Assembly (NCBI GenBank): GCA_026419785.1
Contig: JAODTK010000422.1
Coordinates: 1-64,000, forward strand
Length of the DNA stretch: 64,000 bases
From: Sclerodactyla briareus
Lineage: Eukaryota > Echinodermata > Holothuroidea > Dendrochirotida > Sclerodactylidae
Reading direction: 5' to 3'
Position 1 is the stretch's first letter; each line of letters starts with the position of its first letter. The position numbers and the translations under genes were made by a program. A model generated the notes under the pieces. It was not told the DNA's origin. It worked only from the letters and a program-made list of their open reading frames with translations, and ran no database searches. Shown piece after piece: positions 44,820 to 57,378 of this stretch.

Positions 44820-44858
44820 CGGGGAGGGGGAGGGGGAGGGGGAGGGGGAGGGGGAAGT
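44820..44858. repeat. (GGGGGA)n simple repeat
   Basis: Five to six GGGGGA units in a row. Confidence 0.9.
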
Positions 44859-46279
44859 GAGGATGGGGTCATGTTGGGCCTTCGGAAGAGCCCAACGAGC
44901 TAAACGGATTTTTATTTTCAGACTGGAAGATAAACCCTCAAAACGGCCTTTTCGATTTGCTTTGCGTAGCGTCTCTGGCGGATCAACAGAACCTAATAAT
45001 AAGCTGACCTCGTGCCCGTGCTCTCTGCGAAGAGCCCTTACAACTTAAACTCGCCATTCTAAGCGAAGGGTTCTCCTTATAATTATTAAAAGAGAAGTTG
45101 CATGAATAGTGTAGTAGCCTCCTTAACACGCGCGGCCGTCGGCCGACCGCATTGAGCACTGAATGCTAATTTCACTTATTGTTAGTATCACTTTTTCGTG
45201 CAATGATCGATCAACTATTCACCCCCAATAGACACTGTAACAAACCAATGGCTCACCTCCTCGTCGAAATGGTACGCTCCAGATGCTTGTTCCGCGGCTG
45301 GAAAAGACGGCCAATTTCTCAACTGTGTTTACTTACTCTTCCGAATGTTTTGAGCGATAAAAACGTAGTTATAATGTTGGGAACCTTTTTTCAGAATGAA
45401 AAAAAACTACAACATCACTTCACATGCTGGCGACAATCCCTGAAAATTACGTACGATTCGGAGTCGTGTCAGTTGTTTCCCGAAGACTACAGAATGTATG
45501 TCTCGTTGACGTCATCGGGAACAATGAAAATGAAACAAGCCCGGTCTATCAAAGGTACAATTTTTTTCTTCAAGCCAAAAAGTGCCTAGAGTACAGCTCG
45601 ACCAATCAGATGAATTCTATACCCAACCCCCACGACGCCCTCATTCATTCTGAAGTATCCGATTTGCCCCAAGTCGATTGATCAACCAGAAGTGGATATA
45701 TGAACGTGTGTTTGTACGGCGAAAGCCACATTTTGGCGATTTTTCAGTCGAGTTGCCAATTGACAACACTCTATTTTTTTTTTTCAATAAGGAAGTGCCT
45801 AGCCCAGCTGGAATATATCCATGGCGAATTAGTAACCAATGGAAAGCTAAAACGTTTTTTTCTTTCTGATTGTGCATGCCCCATTGCTCTGGCGTGAGCA
45901 ACGGCTGAGGAATGAATGATTTTGTGAAATTCTGAGCTAAGTTAACAACGGTTAAGACCTTCGCGGAGGTGAGTCGTTGACCCATGGCCGCTATGTTCCA
46001 CCATGATTTATATAAACGCACGTCTCTGCTGTTACCGTGGGAGTAAAAATGTACAATAGACTGAGCGCTATGTACTTGGCATGCTCCAGTCGACTCTCAT
46101 ATGATTTTACCTCTCTTTTCATCGTGTGTGAGTTTTAGGACATTATTTTGTACATATTGCTCATTTTACCAGTGTGCATCAGTTCATTTGATTTGTTGAA
46201 TTCAGTTTTGAACGTTTTTATTAGCATTCTTCGAATCTGTTAGGCCCCGCGGGATATGCGTTACGTGTGGTATCCGTTA
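44859..46279. other. Unassigned region, possible LINE 5' region
   Basis: Frames at 45,179-45,589 (plus) and 45,641-46,021 (minus) are open but match no family I know. The region directly precedes a LINE ORF and could be its 5' UTR or an older insertion. Confidence 0.3.
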
Positions 46280-49200
46280 TGACGAATGTTTAATGGCCTC
46301 CTTCACCACACCGTTTCCTGCTTCTTACGTTGGTGTATTAGCAAGCCTGTGACCACTGAGGCATGGTATCCGATTGTACATGAACTGGGGGGGTATGAAG
46401 CCCGCGTACGTAGAGGTACAAAGGCTGGTAAGCGATTCAAGAGGAGATTACCCGTATTCAGTTACCTGATAGTGTTTGTGTATCTCAAAATGGAACCTTT
46501 GGATTCGTCGAATCAGCGAATATATACAAACAGAGAATACTACAGGCCCACACCGGAAACAATTCCCAAACATGGAGTATGTTTGTCAAATCTCGTCTGG
46601 TTGCTAAGGCCTTACCGGTTCTGAAATGCGTCCTGCTGAATGCTAGATCAGTGCGTAACAGGTCCTTAGTATTTCTGAACATCTGTGTGATCAGAATTTT
46701 GACATTGCATTCATAACTGAAACATGGCTGAAATCCATCCACCGACACTGTCATTGTGGAGGAACTGTGTCCCCCTGGATTTTGTGTGAAACATCGGGAG
46801 CGAAAGGAAGACGGGAAGGTGGTACTGCGATCATCCACCGGGAATCACTTCACTCAACCGACCAGACGAAACATCTGCAGGAATTGCCGAAGACGTTCGA
46901 GTTTCAGCTGTATTCGGTCAGTACCTCTTTACATCATAGGGTGATCTGTCATATACAGACCGCCCACTCGGCTTCTCGTTCATAAGACCCATTCATCGCT
47001 GAGTTCGGGCAATTTCTTTGCCACCTGGCAACTACAAGATGTTAACCGTGATTGTGGTGACTCAATGTCCATGTTGATATGCGTGACAATCCAGGTGTGC
47101 AGCAGTTCATGGATGTTATTGACTCTATGGGATGCAGCAGAATGTTATTGGCAGCACTCATAAACATGGACATACTCTCGACAAGACAGGATGATTGCTT
47201 ACTGTCCTCACCTCCTGTCAGTTTGGAATCATTGCTGATCATCACACTGTGTGTTCGATATCGAAGGGGAACACGGTGATTGCCAACCAGTTAAATCTTT
47301 TGGACGTGATTACCGCTTTTCAACAACTTCGGAGTCATTTAATGGCCGATCTATCAAAAGGGCCCATATGTATAATATAGATATGAACAGAAGACGCGGA
47401 CAAAGCTCTTCACCTGATTACGGTGGGGGTACTGAAAGCCAGTACTTGGCGAACATGCACCAATAGTATCACGTAAGAGGACAAAACGGAATAAACATCC
47501 CTGGCAAGATGATCACCTCCGGCTTCTCCGGTCGCGTGACCCGGAGGAATCCTTGGGCGCCGTTGGAGGAAATAAAAACTTCAGGTACATCGCGATTACT
47601 TGAGGGGAGCAAGCGGAAGGAAGGAAAGGGGTTTCGTTATATCACAAAATGTAAAACCGACTACTATCAAACCAAATTCACTAAATGTGATCAGAAGACA
47701 GCTTCTATTTGTTCGCCAGTCCACTGCTAGGATATGCTGCTGGGAATGTTCCGGCGGGGTCCTGGGAGAAGCAGAAGAAGATGTGTGACGATTTTTCGAG
47801 TTTTTTATGGATAAAAATCGATCGCATACTTAATCATGTTCAATTACATTTTCAGGAGATTCCGAAGGAGCATGAATTGTCAAATCTTTTCGAGGACCCG
47901 GAATAGACTCTGCCCGTTTTGATCCGTGAGTGTGGAGGAACTTGGTAAGATTTCAATTCTTCGCCACCAAAATCTTGTTCCCTCGACACTTTACCGACAT
48001 GGCTGTTTAAAACAATCCCTTCCAATCATCTGCCGATCCTCACGGAACTAATCAACATGTCCCTGGCAACGGGGCAAGTACTCGCATCAACAAAAACAGC
48101 AACGTTACTCCTATACTGAAGAAGAAAGGCAAAGTCGCTTGATCATCTGACTTGAACCACTACCGCCCAGTGTCGAACCTGTCTTTTGTTGGGAATACAG
48201 TTGAGCGAATTGTTCTCAATCGGCTGACTACTCACTTACGGAGCACACGAGTTGGATGAACCGCTGCAGTTTGCCTATAAGAAACACCATTCGACGGAAA
48301 CGCTCTTATCAAGGTACACAACGATATCGCGTGCAGTCTGGATACCAACAAGGCAGTTATCCTCGTTTTACTCGACCTCAGCGCTGCTTTTGACACCATC
48401 GATCATAGTGTCCTCGTTCCACACATTAAAATTCGTCATCGTTGTCCAGGGAACAGCTCTCGAATGGTTTAAGTCCCACCTACGTGGTCGCTCACAGGTC
48501 GTCAACGATGAATGAAGTGATGTCCCTATCTCGTGACATCAACAGAGGGGTTGCCACAAGGTTTGGTTCTGGGCCACAGCTCTTTCACTATAACACCCTC
48601 CTGAAGAAGATAATCGAGCGTTATCGCATCGGTTATCACAAATTGCTGATGACCTTCAGTATACATATCGTATAATCCTGCTGATGCTGAGGTGTTGTCA
48701 TGGGGCCAAATCTACATGGAGAGCTGCATTCGGGGAAATGCCAGCTTGGATGGGACAATTATCTCAAGCTGATAAGGAAAAAAACAGAATGATTTAATAT
48801 CATGTCACTTACCAGAAGGCACTACGGAAAGCGTGAACATTAGGTGGACAACTGTGTTATCGAGTCGTCTGCGACCGTGAGAAATATGGAGTCCACCTTC
48901 TATTCGGATCTGGCGATGACAAATATGTTTCTCTGTTGTCAATCCTGCGTCTACCAACTTCGAAATTGGTAGGAATCGACCGTTACTTCCACTGAGGCTT
49001 GTAAGGAGTATCATACAAGAGCCTTGTCACTTCGCGAATTGATTACTTCAGCACTGCCGGTGTGGAAATACCCAAAAGAGACAAAAATCCACAGATTACA
49101 AGTTATTAAGAACAGAGCAGCGTGCATTGTTTCCCGGGTGTCTAGACCAGTCACGTCACGCCTACCTGAAGAGCTACAGGCTGCCATGCCATCTCCGAAT

Positions 49201-49815
49201 TCCGTCGCATGCTAACTGTATGTTAAAAATGCCTTCCACGACAATGCCACTATATATCTACGAGACATGCTCATTTGTACCAACCTCAAACGTAACCGGA
49301 CGATCAAGGGCTGACCATTCCACGCCTTGCAAAGACTTACCCATAAACAGGAAGGTGGTTGCTCGGTCGTTCTCCATTGCGCTCCGTCTCTGTGGATGGA
49401 CATTCCCGCAAACAATCCGTGAAAGCCCATCGTCAGTTTTAGGACGCTCTTAAAACCTACTTTTTCAGATACCATTTTAAAATTATAATTTCATTTTAGT
49501 ATCCTTTTAGGGTTGCATTTTGTTGTCCGGTGGCCGGTAGTTTTTTAGTGTACATTTGTTTCCCTAATTTATATTTTATATAATATTTATTTTATATCTA
49601 TTAACGCTTTTGCCATTTTATTTGTATCTGGTTGTTAGGTTTTATTCGTTCTTGGGACATTTCTTTTGCTGGCTAAATTTACTAGGTTTTTGTTTTCCTT
49701 TTTTTTACAATGAATGTTATATCACATTTGTGTTAGGCTTCTTTTGGTTCAAAGCGTCCTGATACTTTGGTGATAGGGCGCTATATAAGCACCCGAGTTT
49801 ATTATTAGTTATTTA
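46280..49815 (+). mobile_element. Near-full-length decayed LINE (endonuclease + RT + 3' end)
   Basis: The basic ORF start has RRGTKAGKRFKRRLPV. Endonuclease blocks are LLNARSVRNRS, DIAFITETWLKS, NPGVQQFMDVIDSMG and ADHHTV. A linker reads SWEKQKKMCDDFSSF. RT blocks are LDEPLQ, AYKKHHSTET, VLLDLSAAFDTIDHSVL and TALEWFKSHLRGRSQVVN, then RYRIGYHK with the YADD site obscured by slips, then LQVIKNRAACIVSR and RKVVARSFSIA. The 3' end reads GGGCGCTATATAAGCACCCG followed by TTATTATT. It resembles the L2/CR1 side of the Jockey group. Many frameshifts. Confidence 0.88.
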
Positions 49816-50074
49816 AAGTATATAATGCCAGACAGTCATATTCTTGGCTACGATTTATTGAGAAAATTACCGCCGGAATTCCGGTCCCTGGTGTAACCAC
49901 GATGATTAGCATCAACATTTGAAGCAGACTTGATTGCCTTTTATGGTAAACGCTTCTGGTTTGGTCATTTTTACCCGATCGGACGGCCAACGACCCATTA
50001 CAGAATGGACAAGACTCGGCATGTCAGATGCAGCCCATGCAGCACAGACATGAGGTGGCGAATTATGTCGACCA

Positions 50075-50155
50075 AGCTTTAATATAAATATACTTTCGCT
50101 TTCATAGCGCGCTTTACATATCCAACTCAAAGCGCTTTACAACCAAAAATGGACT
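50075..50155 (-). mobile_element. LINE/SINE 3' tail remnant
   Basis: On the minus strand TTGTAAAGCGCTTTGAGTTG and TAAAGCGCGCTATGAAA precede an AT-rich end, the usual 3' end of vertebrate and invertebrate L2-like LINEs. Confidence 0.5.
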
Positions 50156-52059
50156 TCAATAAACGTTTGAAAGAGTTCAGAGTTTGGGGCACTGCGGACC
50201 TAACTGGGCGTCGTGCAAAAATAAATTCTGGGCCCGTGAAAAATTATCAAAATTCAGAGTAGAGACCGTTGCGAACCCGCGCACGGCCCAGCACATTGGT
50301 GAAACTGCGGCCCTCGGATCACATGGGAAAGCCTTTCCCCTCGCAAAACGGCGTGGAATTATTGTCTTTTTTGGAGACGTTTTTCAAAGACTACCTTTTA
50401 CCATTTTTCCAGACTTAACCATTTTCTGGCATTTATATACATTGCCATGGGACCAAACTATTTTGTGGTATGGGTAAAGTGCTGGAAGAATTGTTGTGAA
50501 TGATAGAACCGCGCATGCTTCTTGGGTCCCTTCAATCTAATCACAGAATGTGCTCCGCGTCCCACTTGGATGGGGGGGGGGGGGTTAGGTAGGAAATGGC
50601 GAGCGCCATGAGCGGAACATCACCATGCGCCTGGAGCGGACACGAGAAAAGATCAAGATTGGCGAAATTAACTACTTGACCTTTCAAGGTGCATCGGGAA
50701 GCGTATTCATTTCATGCTTATAACCCGCTGAACAGCTGTTCAACTTCGACGACCGCATTTCACCCAAGAAATATGTAGAGCTGTTTATGTAATGTTTATC
50801 TCCCTCGCGAAGTAACAAATGAGTGCGCGCAAAGCGCGCAAAAAATCAGTTCCAATGCTGGACTTCGGGAGTATGACGGTCTCCTTGACGTAGGAGAGAT
50901 TTTATGACGGGGTGACGATTTTATATCGTGACTACGGAACAAACACTAACACTGTTAGGAGCGCAAACACGATATATATTGCAGTTATTCCCGTTATTGC
51001 ACAGTCAGACAAGACCCAAAATTCAAAAGAAAATTTGAATTTTAGATGCGCTCAGATGCGATGTCCTAGCATCTGGGAAGATATTTTCCCAATGTATTTG
51101 CTCTTTTTTCGGAATATTCGGTCGAAAATTGTTGGCCATTGAAGGGGGGCCGGAGGGGAGGGGGGTGAAGGGCGGGGGGTGGGGGGAGTTGGTGGGGGGG
51201 TCCGGCGGCGTGCGTCCTCACCTGGATCGAACGAAACTTCGAAAAATCGAAGGTGACACTGACCTTTTGCAAGACCCTTGATTTAAGTAACCTCAGTTGT
51301 GAAAAATTGACGGAAGATTATGGGGTTTCTAAAGGAGATGTTTGTAAATTAAGAATGATCCTTAGTGTGGGTGGAAGATCATGCAGTGGTTTATGGTTGC
51401 AACAACGTGACATGCCGAAACACCCCAAGTGTTGTACGAAGTTTGAAACCCCCACATGTGTGCGTTGTGTGCAAGATTGAACATGCCAGGAATCACTGTG
51501 ACGCACATCAAAATGATGGATAGTTTGCCTGCAACACAAGCTTGGGCCATACCATATGCCTCACCCATATCATACAACTCACATAGCCTAAGACGTTTCA
51601 GGCAATACACCGGAGGTTTGGAAGTATTTTCGGAGGTGAAGCTCGACGCTGTGTTGAAAGACTATAAGTTTTGGACACTATTTGGCGAGGCCCCGTGGTC
51701 TCATGGACCCAACTGCCTCTATCAAAAGACAAGGGGAAACAAAGCCACACCTTTGACAGAAAGACCTGAACACACTCCTGAACGGAGAACAACAATAATG
51801 CTCGCTTAGCGCGCATTATTACCAATTTTCGTCGAAATAATGGAATTGTGACCTCTCAGCACAAAGCTGATAAATAGGAATGGGTTGCTTCCGCCCCCAC
51901 CACGCCACCACCCCCCCTCCTACGAAAATAGCTTGAATCCCGTTTGGGGCATCTGGTGATTTTTTGAAATGACTGGAGGCGATCTGAAAGATTTGTTCGG
52001 CGGGGAAAAATACTAACTTCGACAAAAAAAAAAAAAAAAATGGGGGTGGGGGCCCGGTC
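50156..52059. other. Unassigned region with G-runs
   Basis: It contains G-runs at 50,572-50,584 and 51,147-51,200 and unassigned frames (51,456-51,809 plus). The word GTGCGCGCAAAGCGCGC near 50,823 recurs in similar form near 44,585 and 55,120. No gene is supported. Confidence 0.35.
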
Positions 52060-52905
52060 CACTGACCCGACTGACCTGAGGGTAAATTATTCCAATTGCT
52101 GGGGCATCTGCTGAAAGACCCTCACATAGTGTTTGAGTTCGTGTAGGCGTGGGCGACTTAGCAAGCTTGGGACGACGAGCGAAGGAGATCTGGCCAGGTT
52201 GAAGAAGTTCCAATGATGTAGATTTGTTGCCATTCCGTGGAGATTTTTTTTAGGTGAGAGAGCAATTTATACTCAATACGCTTTTGATTGGAAGCCAGTG
52301 AAGATTGTGCATGATTGGAGTGATGTGCTCATACTTCCGGCTGCGTGTGACCCGAACGAGCCTGCAGAGTTCTGGATCGGCAGCTTCACTTCCCGTATCC
52401 TTTCGTAGTCCATATAGACGGCTGTGCCGTAGTTCAACGAGACGCTCAGTTGTAGGCTGGTCTAGATATTACGAAGGCAGCCAATGCTGTAAATTGCATA
52501 TGAGGCTGCCTGCACAGCCATCTTCAAGTGAGCTTGCATGCTCAGTGTCGTATCCAATGTGACTCCCAAGGTGTTTGACCGTGGGGAGGCTGAATTGACA
52601 GTGTCACCATTGTAACCGGAGGCGGAGATACTTGCAGCAACGGGTGAAATAGACGCCTCGTTTTGGAGTCATTGAGCACAACTTGTTTCTGGGTAGACCC
52701 AACCTTAACCTTCGTGTGGGCTCTGTTGTCACGATTAAGAATCATGTATAGCTGCCTTTCGTCGCCCCACACCGCATAGGTCATGTACGATCCAGGGCTC
52801 AGTAAATCACATCACATTGTCAGTGTAGAGCGTGAAAAGCTGAGTCCTAGGACAGAGCCTGTGGACGCCTGTGCACACTTGTTGGCTATCTTCGCTTTGA
52901 AGGCA
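52060..52905 (-). mobile_element. LINE RT C-terminal half, minus strand
   Basis: From high to low coordinates the minus strand gives GSVLG, a slipped YADDTQLY-like block (QLYMILNRDN), STQKQVVLNDSKT, LDTTLSMQAHLKMAVQAASY, IYSIGCLR, LQNSAGSF-type and YEHITPIMHNLHWLPI blocks, and ELLQPGQISFARRPKLAKSP. This is the order of an L2-like LINE from the YADD motif to near the C-terminus. Frameshifted and 5'-truncated. Confidence 0.85.
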
Positions 52906-53978
52906 TGCCACCCTAAAGTGAGTAAGACCATTTAAAAATGGAATTTTCGAATTGAACATTTTTGTAAACCGATCAAATGCTCAACTGTCGTGTTATTTTA
53001 TCTCTGGAATTGTAATGAGACTGTCCACCGGAAAAGTTGGAGATGGGGCTTGTGTCAAGCTTTACTCGACTCCCCAGATTCTTTTTTGTTTGGTTTTTAC
53101 ATTTTTGGCTTTAAAAACCGCTCTCTAATTTTTTTTAGGGGGGGTGCGCGCCTGGGTGCGCCCCCCTCTGAATCCGCGCCTGCCTTTTGCTCCCCGCCAA
53201 GAATTGCCTGTTATAAATAAATATTCGATGATTTAATGTGTCTCTTATCGGAAATTCTAGGGAACGAGTTATGGCCTGAAAGAAGGGTGAGTGTAACGAG
53301 GAAGCCGTGTTTGGTCTCAAGTTAAACGGAACGCATAACTCTGACAGAGCGACCCACATTTCAAATACAAACAAACCACCACGTTATGCATTCTGTTAAT
53401 AATTTCACTGCGGATGTAGGAGCGAACGTGGTCCGGTGGTGATATACTCTGGCTTTGAAGCCGGTACGATCGATACGACTGGAATTAATTTGCGGCTTCA
53501 TGTGCGTATGAGAGGCGGCACCGCTGCCCCTAAGTTTCCTCAGAACGAAACTTTGGATGGGAAACGACAAAACGGCAAGACACGGTGTACACTAAGGAGG
53601 AGAACATTCCAACTCATCTCATCAAAGGTCATTCAATGTCACTTATCAACTTTTTATAACCACTTCAGGAGACCGTGCTTCGTTGAAATGCTAACACAGG
53701 ATGTATATTTTTCATGAGAAGAGCCAGGAAAGGTCATTCAAGGTCACTCCAATGCTGCCATAAAGTTCTGGTTCACGCAACACTTAAGTGGCAGTTCCAT
53801 GATTATAGTTTAAAATTCTGACGTGAGGCCAAGGTATGATTATGGAGATCTATTTCAATACGGTCTATCATCAAAGTCATTCATCTGCAAGAACGGGACA
53901 AGTATTACAGAAGTAAGATATTGTTACGAATACGCCAAGAAATCATTACACATCTTTCTGTTCTTGTTATTGGAAGGT
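52906..53978. other. Unassigned; one transposon-like end
   Basis: At 53,140-53,183 GGGGTGCGCGCCTGGGTGCG and CCCCTCTGAATCCGCGCCTG form a short GC-rich palindrome-like end resembling DNA-transposon termini. No partner or protein was seen. Confidence 0.35.
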
Positions 53979-54095
53979 TGCACGGGCGTAAATCGTGGGG
54001 GGGGGGGGAATGCGGTGGATGTATCCCCCCCCACATTTGAGGTAGGAGGGGATGGCCTGTACAAAATCCCCCCAGTTTGTCCGTCCCAATAATTA
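53979..54095 (+). repeat. Short G-rich dispersed repeat E, copy 2
   Basis: It shares GGGCGTAAATCGTGGGGGG, GGATGTATCCCCCC and GGGGATGGCCTGTA with the copy at 33.9 kb. Confidence 0.65.
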
Positions 54096-55689
54096 TTTTT
54101 AAAATGATTATTGCATTCATAATAGACCAATTCTCCACTTTTATTCAACGAAATATTGGTATAAGTTGAGGCGACCAACTGAAGAGACTGAGCTCAGTAA
54201 CTCAGTTACCCAACAGCCAATAACTGTCATTTACCTGACAGTCCTAAACTACCCTATCTGATTCGATTTTTCCCTGAAGGCGAGCCGGCTGGCCGGTTGC
54301 CATGGTTCCGCTGCACTTGCCACCTGATAACTTTGAAACGAACGAGACAAGAAATGTGAGTCACCGCTAAGTTCGCCGGCCGTCCGTCCACGCGTGCATG
54401 TAGTTATGCAGGGGCGGATCCAGGATTTCAAAAGGGAGGGGTCCAACTTGGCTCCGGCGAAAAATGGCAGCCCATAGGTTTCACCTCAACCACCCCACAC
54501 GACGTTTATACCATTTTCATTCACTTTATTTTGAAATTTTCTCTTCGAAGTCTTCTTTTGCCCGATTCTTTTGGGTACACCCTGAGTAACCGATCGAAGC
54601 TACCCGACACCCACCCCCCCCTGTTTGCGCATACCCTCTCAGGATGCATGATAGGAAAGGAGTGGGCTCCCGATGGGGTGCATGAATGAGCGTCTTCTAT
54701 CATGTGGGAGGGGGGGGGGGGCGTCACCTCACGGTTGAGAGGGATGCTAGTGCATTTCGTCCCCCAATTTCGACCAAGATGCTATGTCGCTCATACGCAT
54801 TCGACATATTCCCGTGGTTTCTGACGTGACTACTGACCTGCGTGGTGGAGTATATGACCTTTCAGTATAAGGTTGGTGTACAATCCTTAACGAGAGCCGG
54901 CAAGGTGCTTGAAGCGCGCCAAATTTTTGGAGGTTCACACGGAAGATGTCCTATATGCGACAGATATTGTATCCCAATACACTTTATCCCATGATAGTGT
55001 AACACCTCAACCCATCCGCCACACAATAACGTGTCTCAAAACGCTGAATAAGTCTGGGAATAGAATTCCATAGGGGGGGGGGGGAATGCCTGCCCTGCAC
55101 AGAGAGCAAATTACAACAGTGCGCGCGAGGCGCGCAAGTTTTTTGGGGTCATGTACATCTTGTAAAGGGCATGTCTGTGTGAGGGTACCTCAGCCACAGA
55201 GACATAGCGAGGGGACGGGAAGCGTGGAGTGTGTGGGGGGGGGGGGGGTTCCGCCCCTATGTATCCCTACTGTGAGTTGCGGGCGTGGTCGTGTTTAAAC
55301 AGTCTAATTGCTCTTTCGCTCCGTTATAATTATGGACAATATTATTAGCGTCTATACGGGCAGTGTATGGGCCGTGTAACGGATCTCTCATTCTAAATGG
55401 CCGAAACATAATATCGGGTCGGAGACGAGACGAAAATGTGTTGGACGGCTATTAACTGGGAGCGCCATCACACGCCCATGCGCAAATTAACTTGATCGTC
55501 CTATCACTTAATTGGAAGTATTTGCCTGTGACTGACTGTCGGTGAGGTTTGCCCCCATTAACATAACAGGTTATGTTTGTCTTACATATGTAGTTCTTGC
55601 GTCATTTACGAGCAATTGTTATATAGCTTTCAAAGATGCAACAATTCCTTTTAACAATCCACAAATCGTAGATATATATTCATTTGAAG
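54096..55689. other. Unassigned region
   Basis: At 54,412-54,440 GGGGCGGATCCAGGATTTCA is a transposon-end-like word related to the one at 43,915. G-runs lie at 54,707 and 55,230. No coding feature is supported. Confidence 0.35.
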
Positions 55690-55850
55690 GCTGAGTAAAC
55701 ACAGCTGAAAAACCCTCAAGTGCCGTTTCCGGGCGTCTGGGACGTTGTGAAAAGTGAACATTTTCTTGTACGCTCCGCGCTCACCTATGGTGGCGCTCCG
55801 CTTAGACAGTCATCAACCAATTAACCCCCCCCCCCCCCCCACCCACTTCA
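55690..55850 (+). repeat. Dispersed repeat F, copy 5
   Basis: It contains AAGTGCCGTTTCCGGGCGTC, ACATTTTCTTGTACGCTCCG and ATGGTGGCGCTCCGCTTAGA, then a C-run. It is the best-preserved copy of family F. Confidence 0.65.
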
Positions 55851-57339
55851 AAACAAAAATCCACGCCTTGGAGGTTAACTCCATGGACAATTCGTTTTCG
55901 ACTAATTGTACCTTGTAGCACCACGGTTGACGAAGGAGTAACGCCCGGATACTCAATAAAAACGCGTGACACGGTGCACCCTTCATCTACTTTGGATCAG
56001 TCGGCCACATTACGCGTGGCCTGGAAATAACCGTAACATATGCGGGGCAAATAGGCCAGTTCGGAGTTACAGTGTAATGAGATAATAGTGATATAGTGTC
56101 AAAGGTTGGAGGGAACGACGGTAGTTCGACGTTGAACGTACAGTTTGAAGAACGAACCTTCGAAACTCCCTGCCGAAAAATACTAATCATGCCAACCACA
56201 AATTCAGCAGATTTCTCCCCCCCCCCCCCATGCTTATAACAATAACATCCGAAAACATGGGATGAATTGGTTGCGCGTTTTTAAATAGTGGTGACAGCTT
56301 AAAACGGTACTGCTATGGGGGAATCTCGGTCTATTCTACTGCACTGTTTTCAGTGGTGAGCATGCGCCCTTACAACCACTGGTTTATAATTTGCCACTGA
56401 GTCGCGATACAGATACCTGAATGCGGAATGAGATCTAGCTAGATATGCCTTGAAAATGATATGAGCAAGTATGATGTTGGTCAAAGGTTGGGGTTAGTGG
56501 AATATCGTTTCAGAGGATCTATAACTTATTTCAATATAGCGGAGATGGGGACGAGTCGCACTCTTACATACGCACAATTAACATCAGTGATATGAAAAAA
56601 ACCAGCCCCAGTCATAGTTGCTCAACGCATATGTAAAACTACTGATTTTTTGTCTCACTTATGCACTTTTGAGAAGACGTGCCTTGTTCCAGTCACTTCT
56701 CGGGTTTCAATCTGAACTCAATATACAGGAAAATAGTCACCCATATCTGTAGCTATGATACCGTGATCTCGTTAGGAGAAAGATCGTTACAGGGAATGGT
56801 ATAAATTTATGTAGAATAATTTCGGTAATTTGAGTTGGCCTATCAATAAAAGCGAGGAACGATGAAAGTAGGTTAGATCGTAGAAAGTTGGTGAGTTTTC
56901 TTTCGCTCACACTGTCATGGGTATTGCGGTCCTACCGGTAGACCGATCAGAAATTGAACCCCGTCCTCCCAGCTGTAGGGAAATGTATGGAATACATTAC
57001 AATACTTATACGCCTCGTGTTATGCCCCCACCCGAAGGTGCTTCAGGCTAAGGAAATCCTCAGGCGGAAATTGTATCGGCTCCAGTTTTGGTTGTGGGAG
57101 GACACCGGCGAGTTTCGCCTACTCTTTTCGAAGGGTGCCCTGAGGTGACGAGGCAGGGGTGGGAATCCCTACTCCCGGGAGCGCCATTTAACGTCCCCAT
57201 CCGCAGACGAGAGTGTAGCTTCACTCGTGCAGCCACATGGAATAAGCTAACTTTATCATTTTTATAAGTTAGTGGGTGAGTATTGACGTACGGTGCCCCT
57301 GCAAATGTATACACATTTTCGAGCATTCGTTGAAAAACA
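55851..57339. other. Nothing recognised
   Basis: Low-repeat sequence with a C-run at 56,218. Short frames match no family. Confidence 0.35.
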
Positions 57340-57378
57340 ACAAATACAAACAACAACAACAACAACAACAACAGCAGC
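57340..57378. repeat. (CAA)n microsatellite
   Basis: About eleven CAA units with two CAG at the end. ORFs reading poly-Gln or poly-Thr across it are artefacts. Confidence 0.9.

Noticed and set aside
45179..45681. Possible host gene in overlapping frames
   Set aside because: No recognisable domain or splice structure; it directly precedes a LINE ORF and both strands are equally open.
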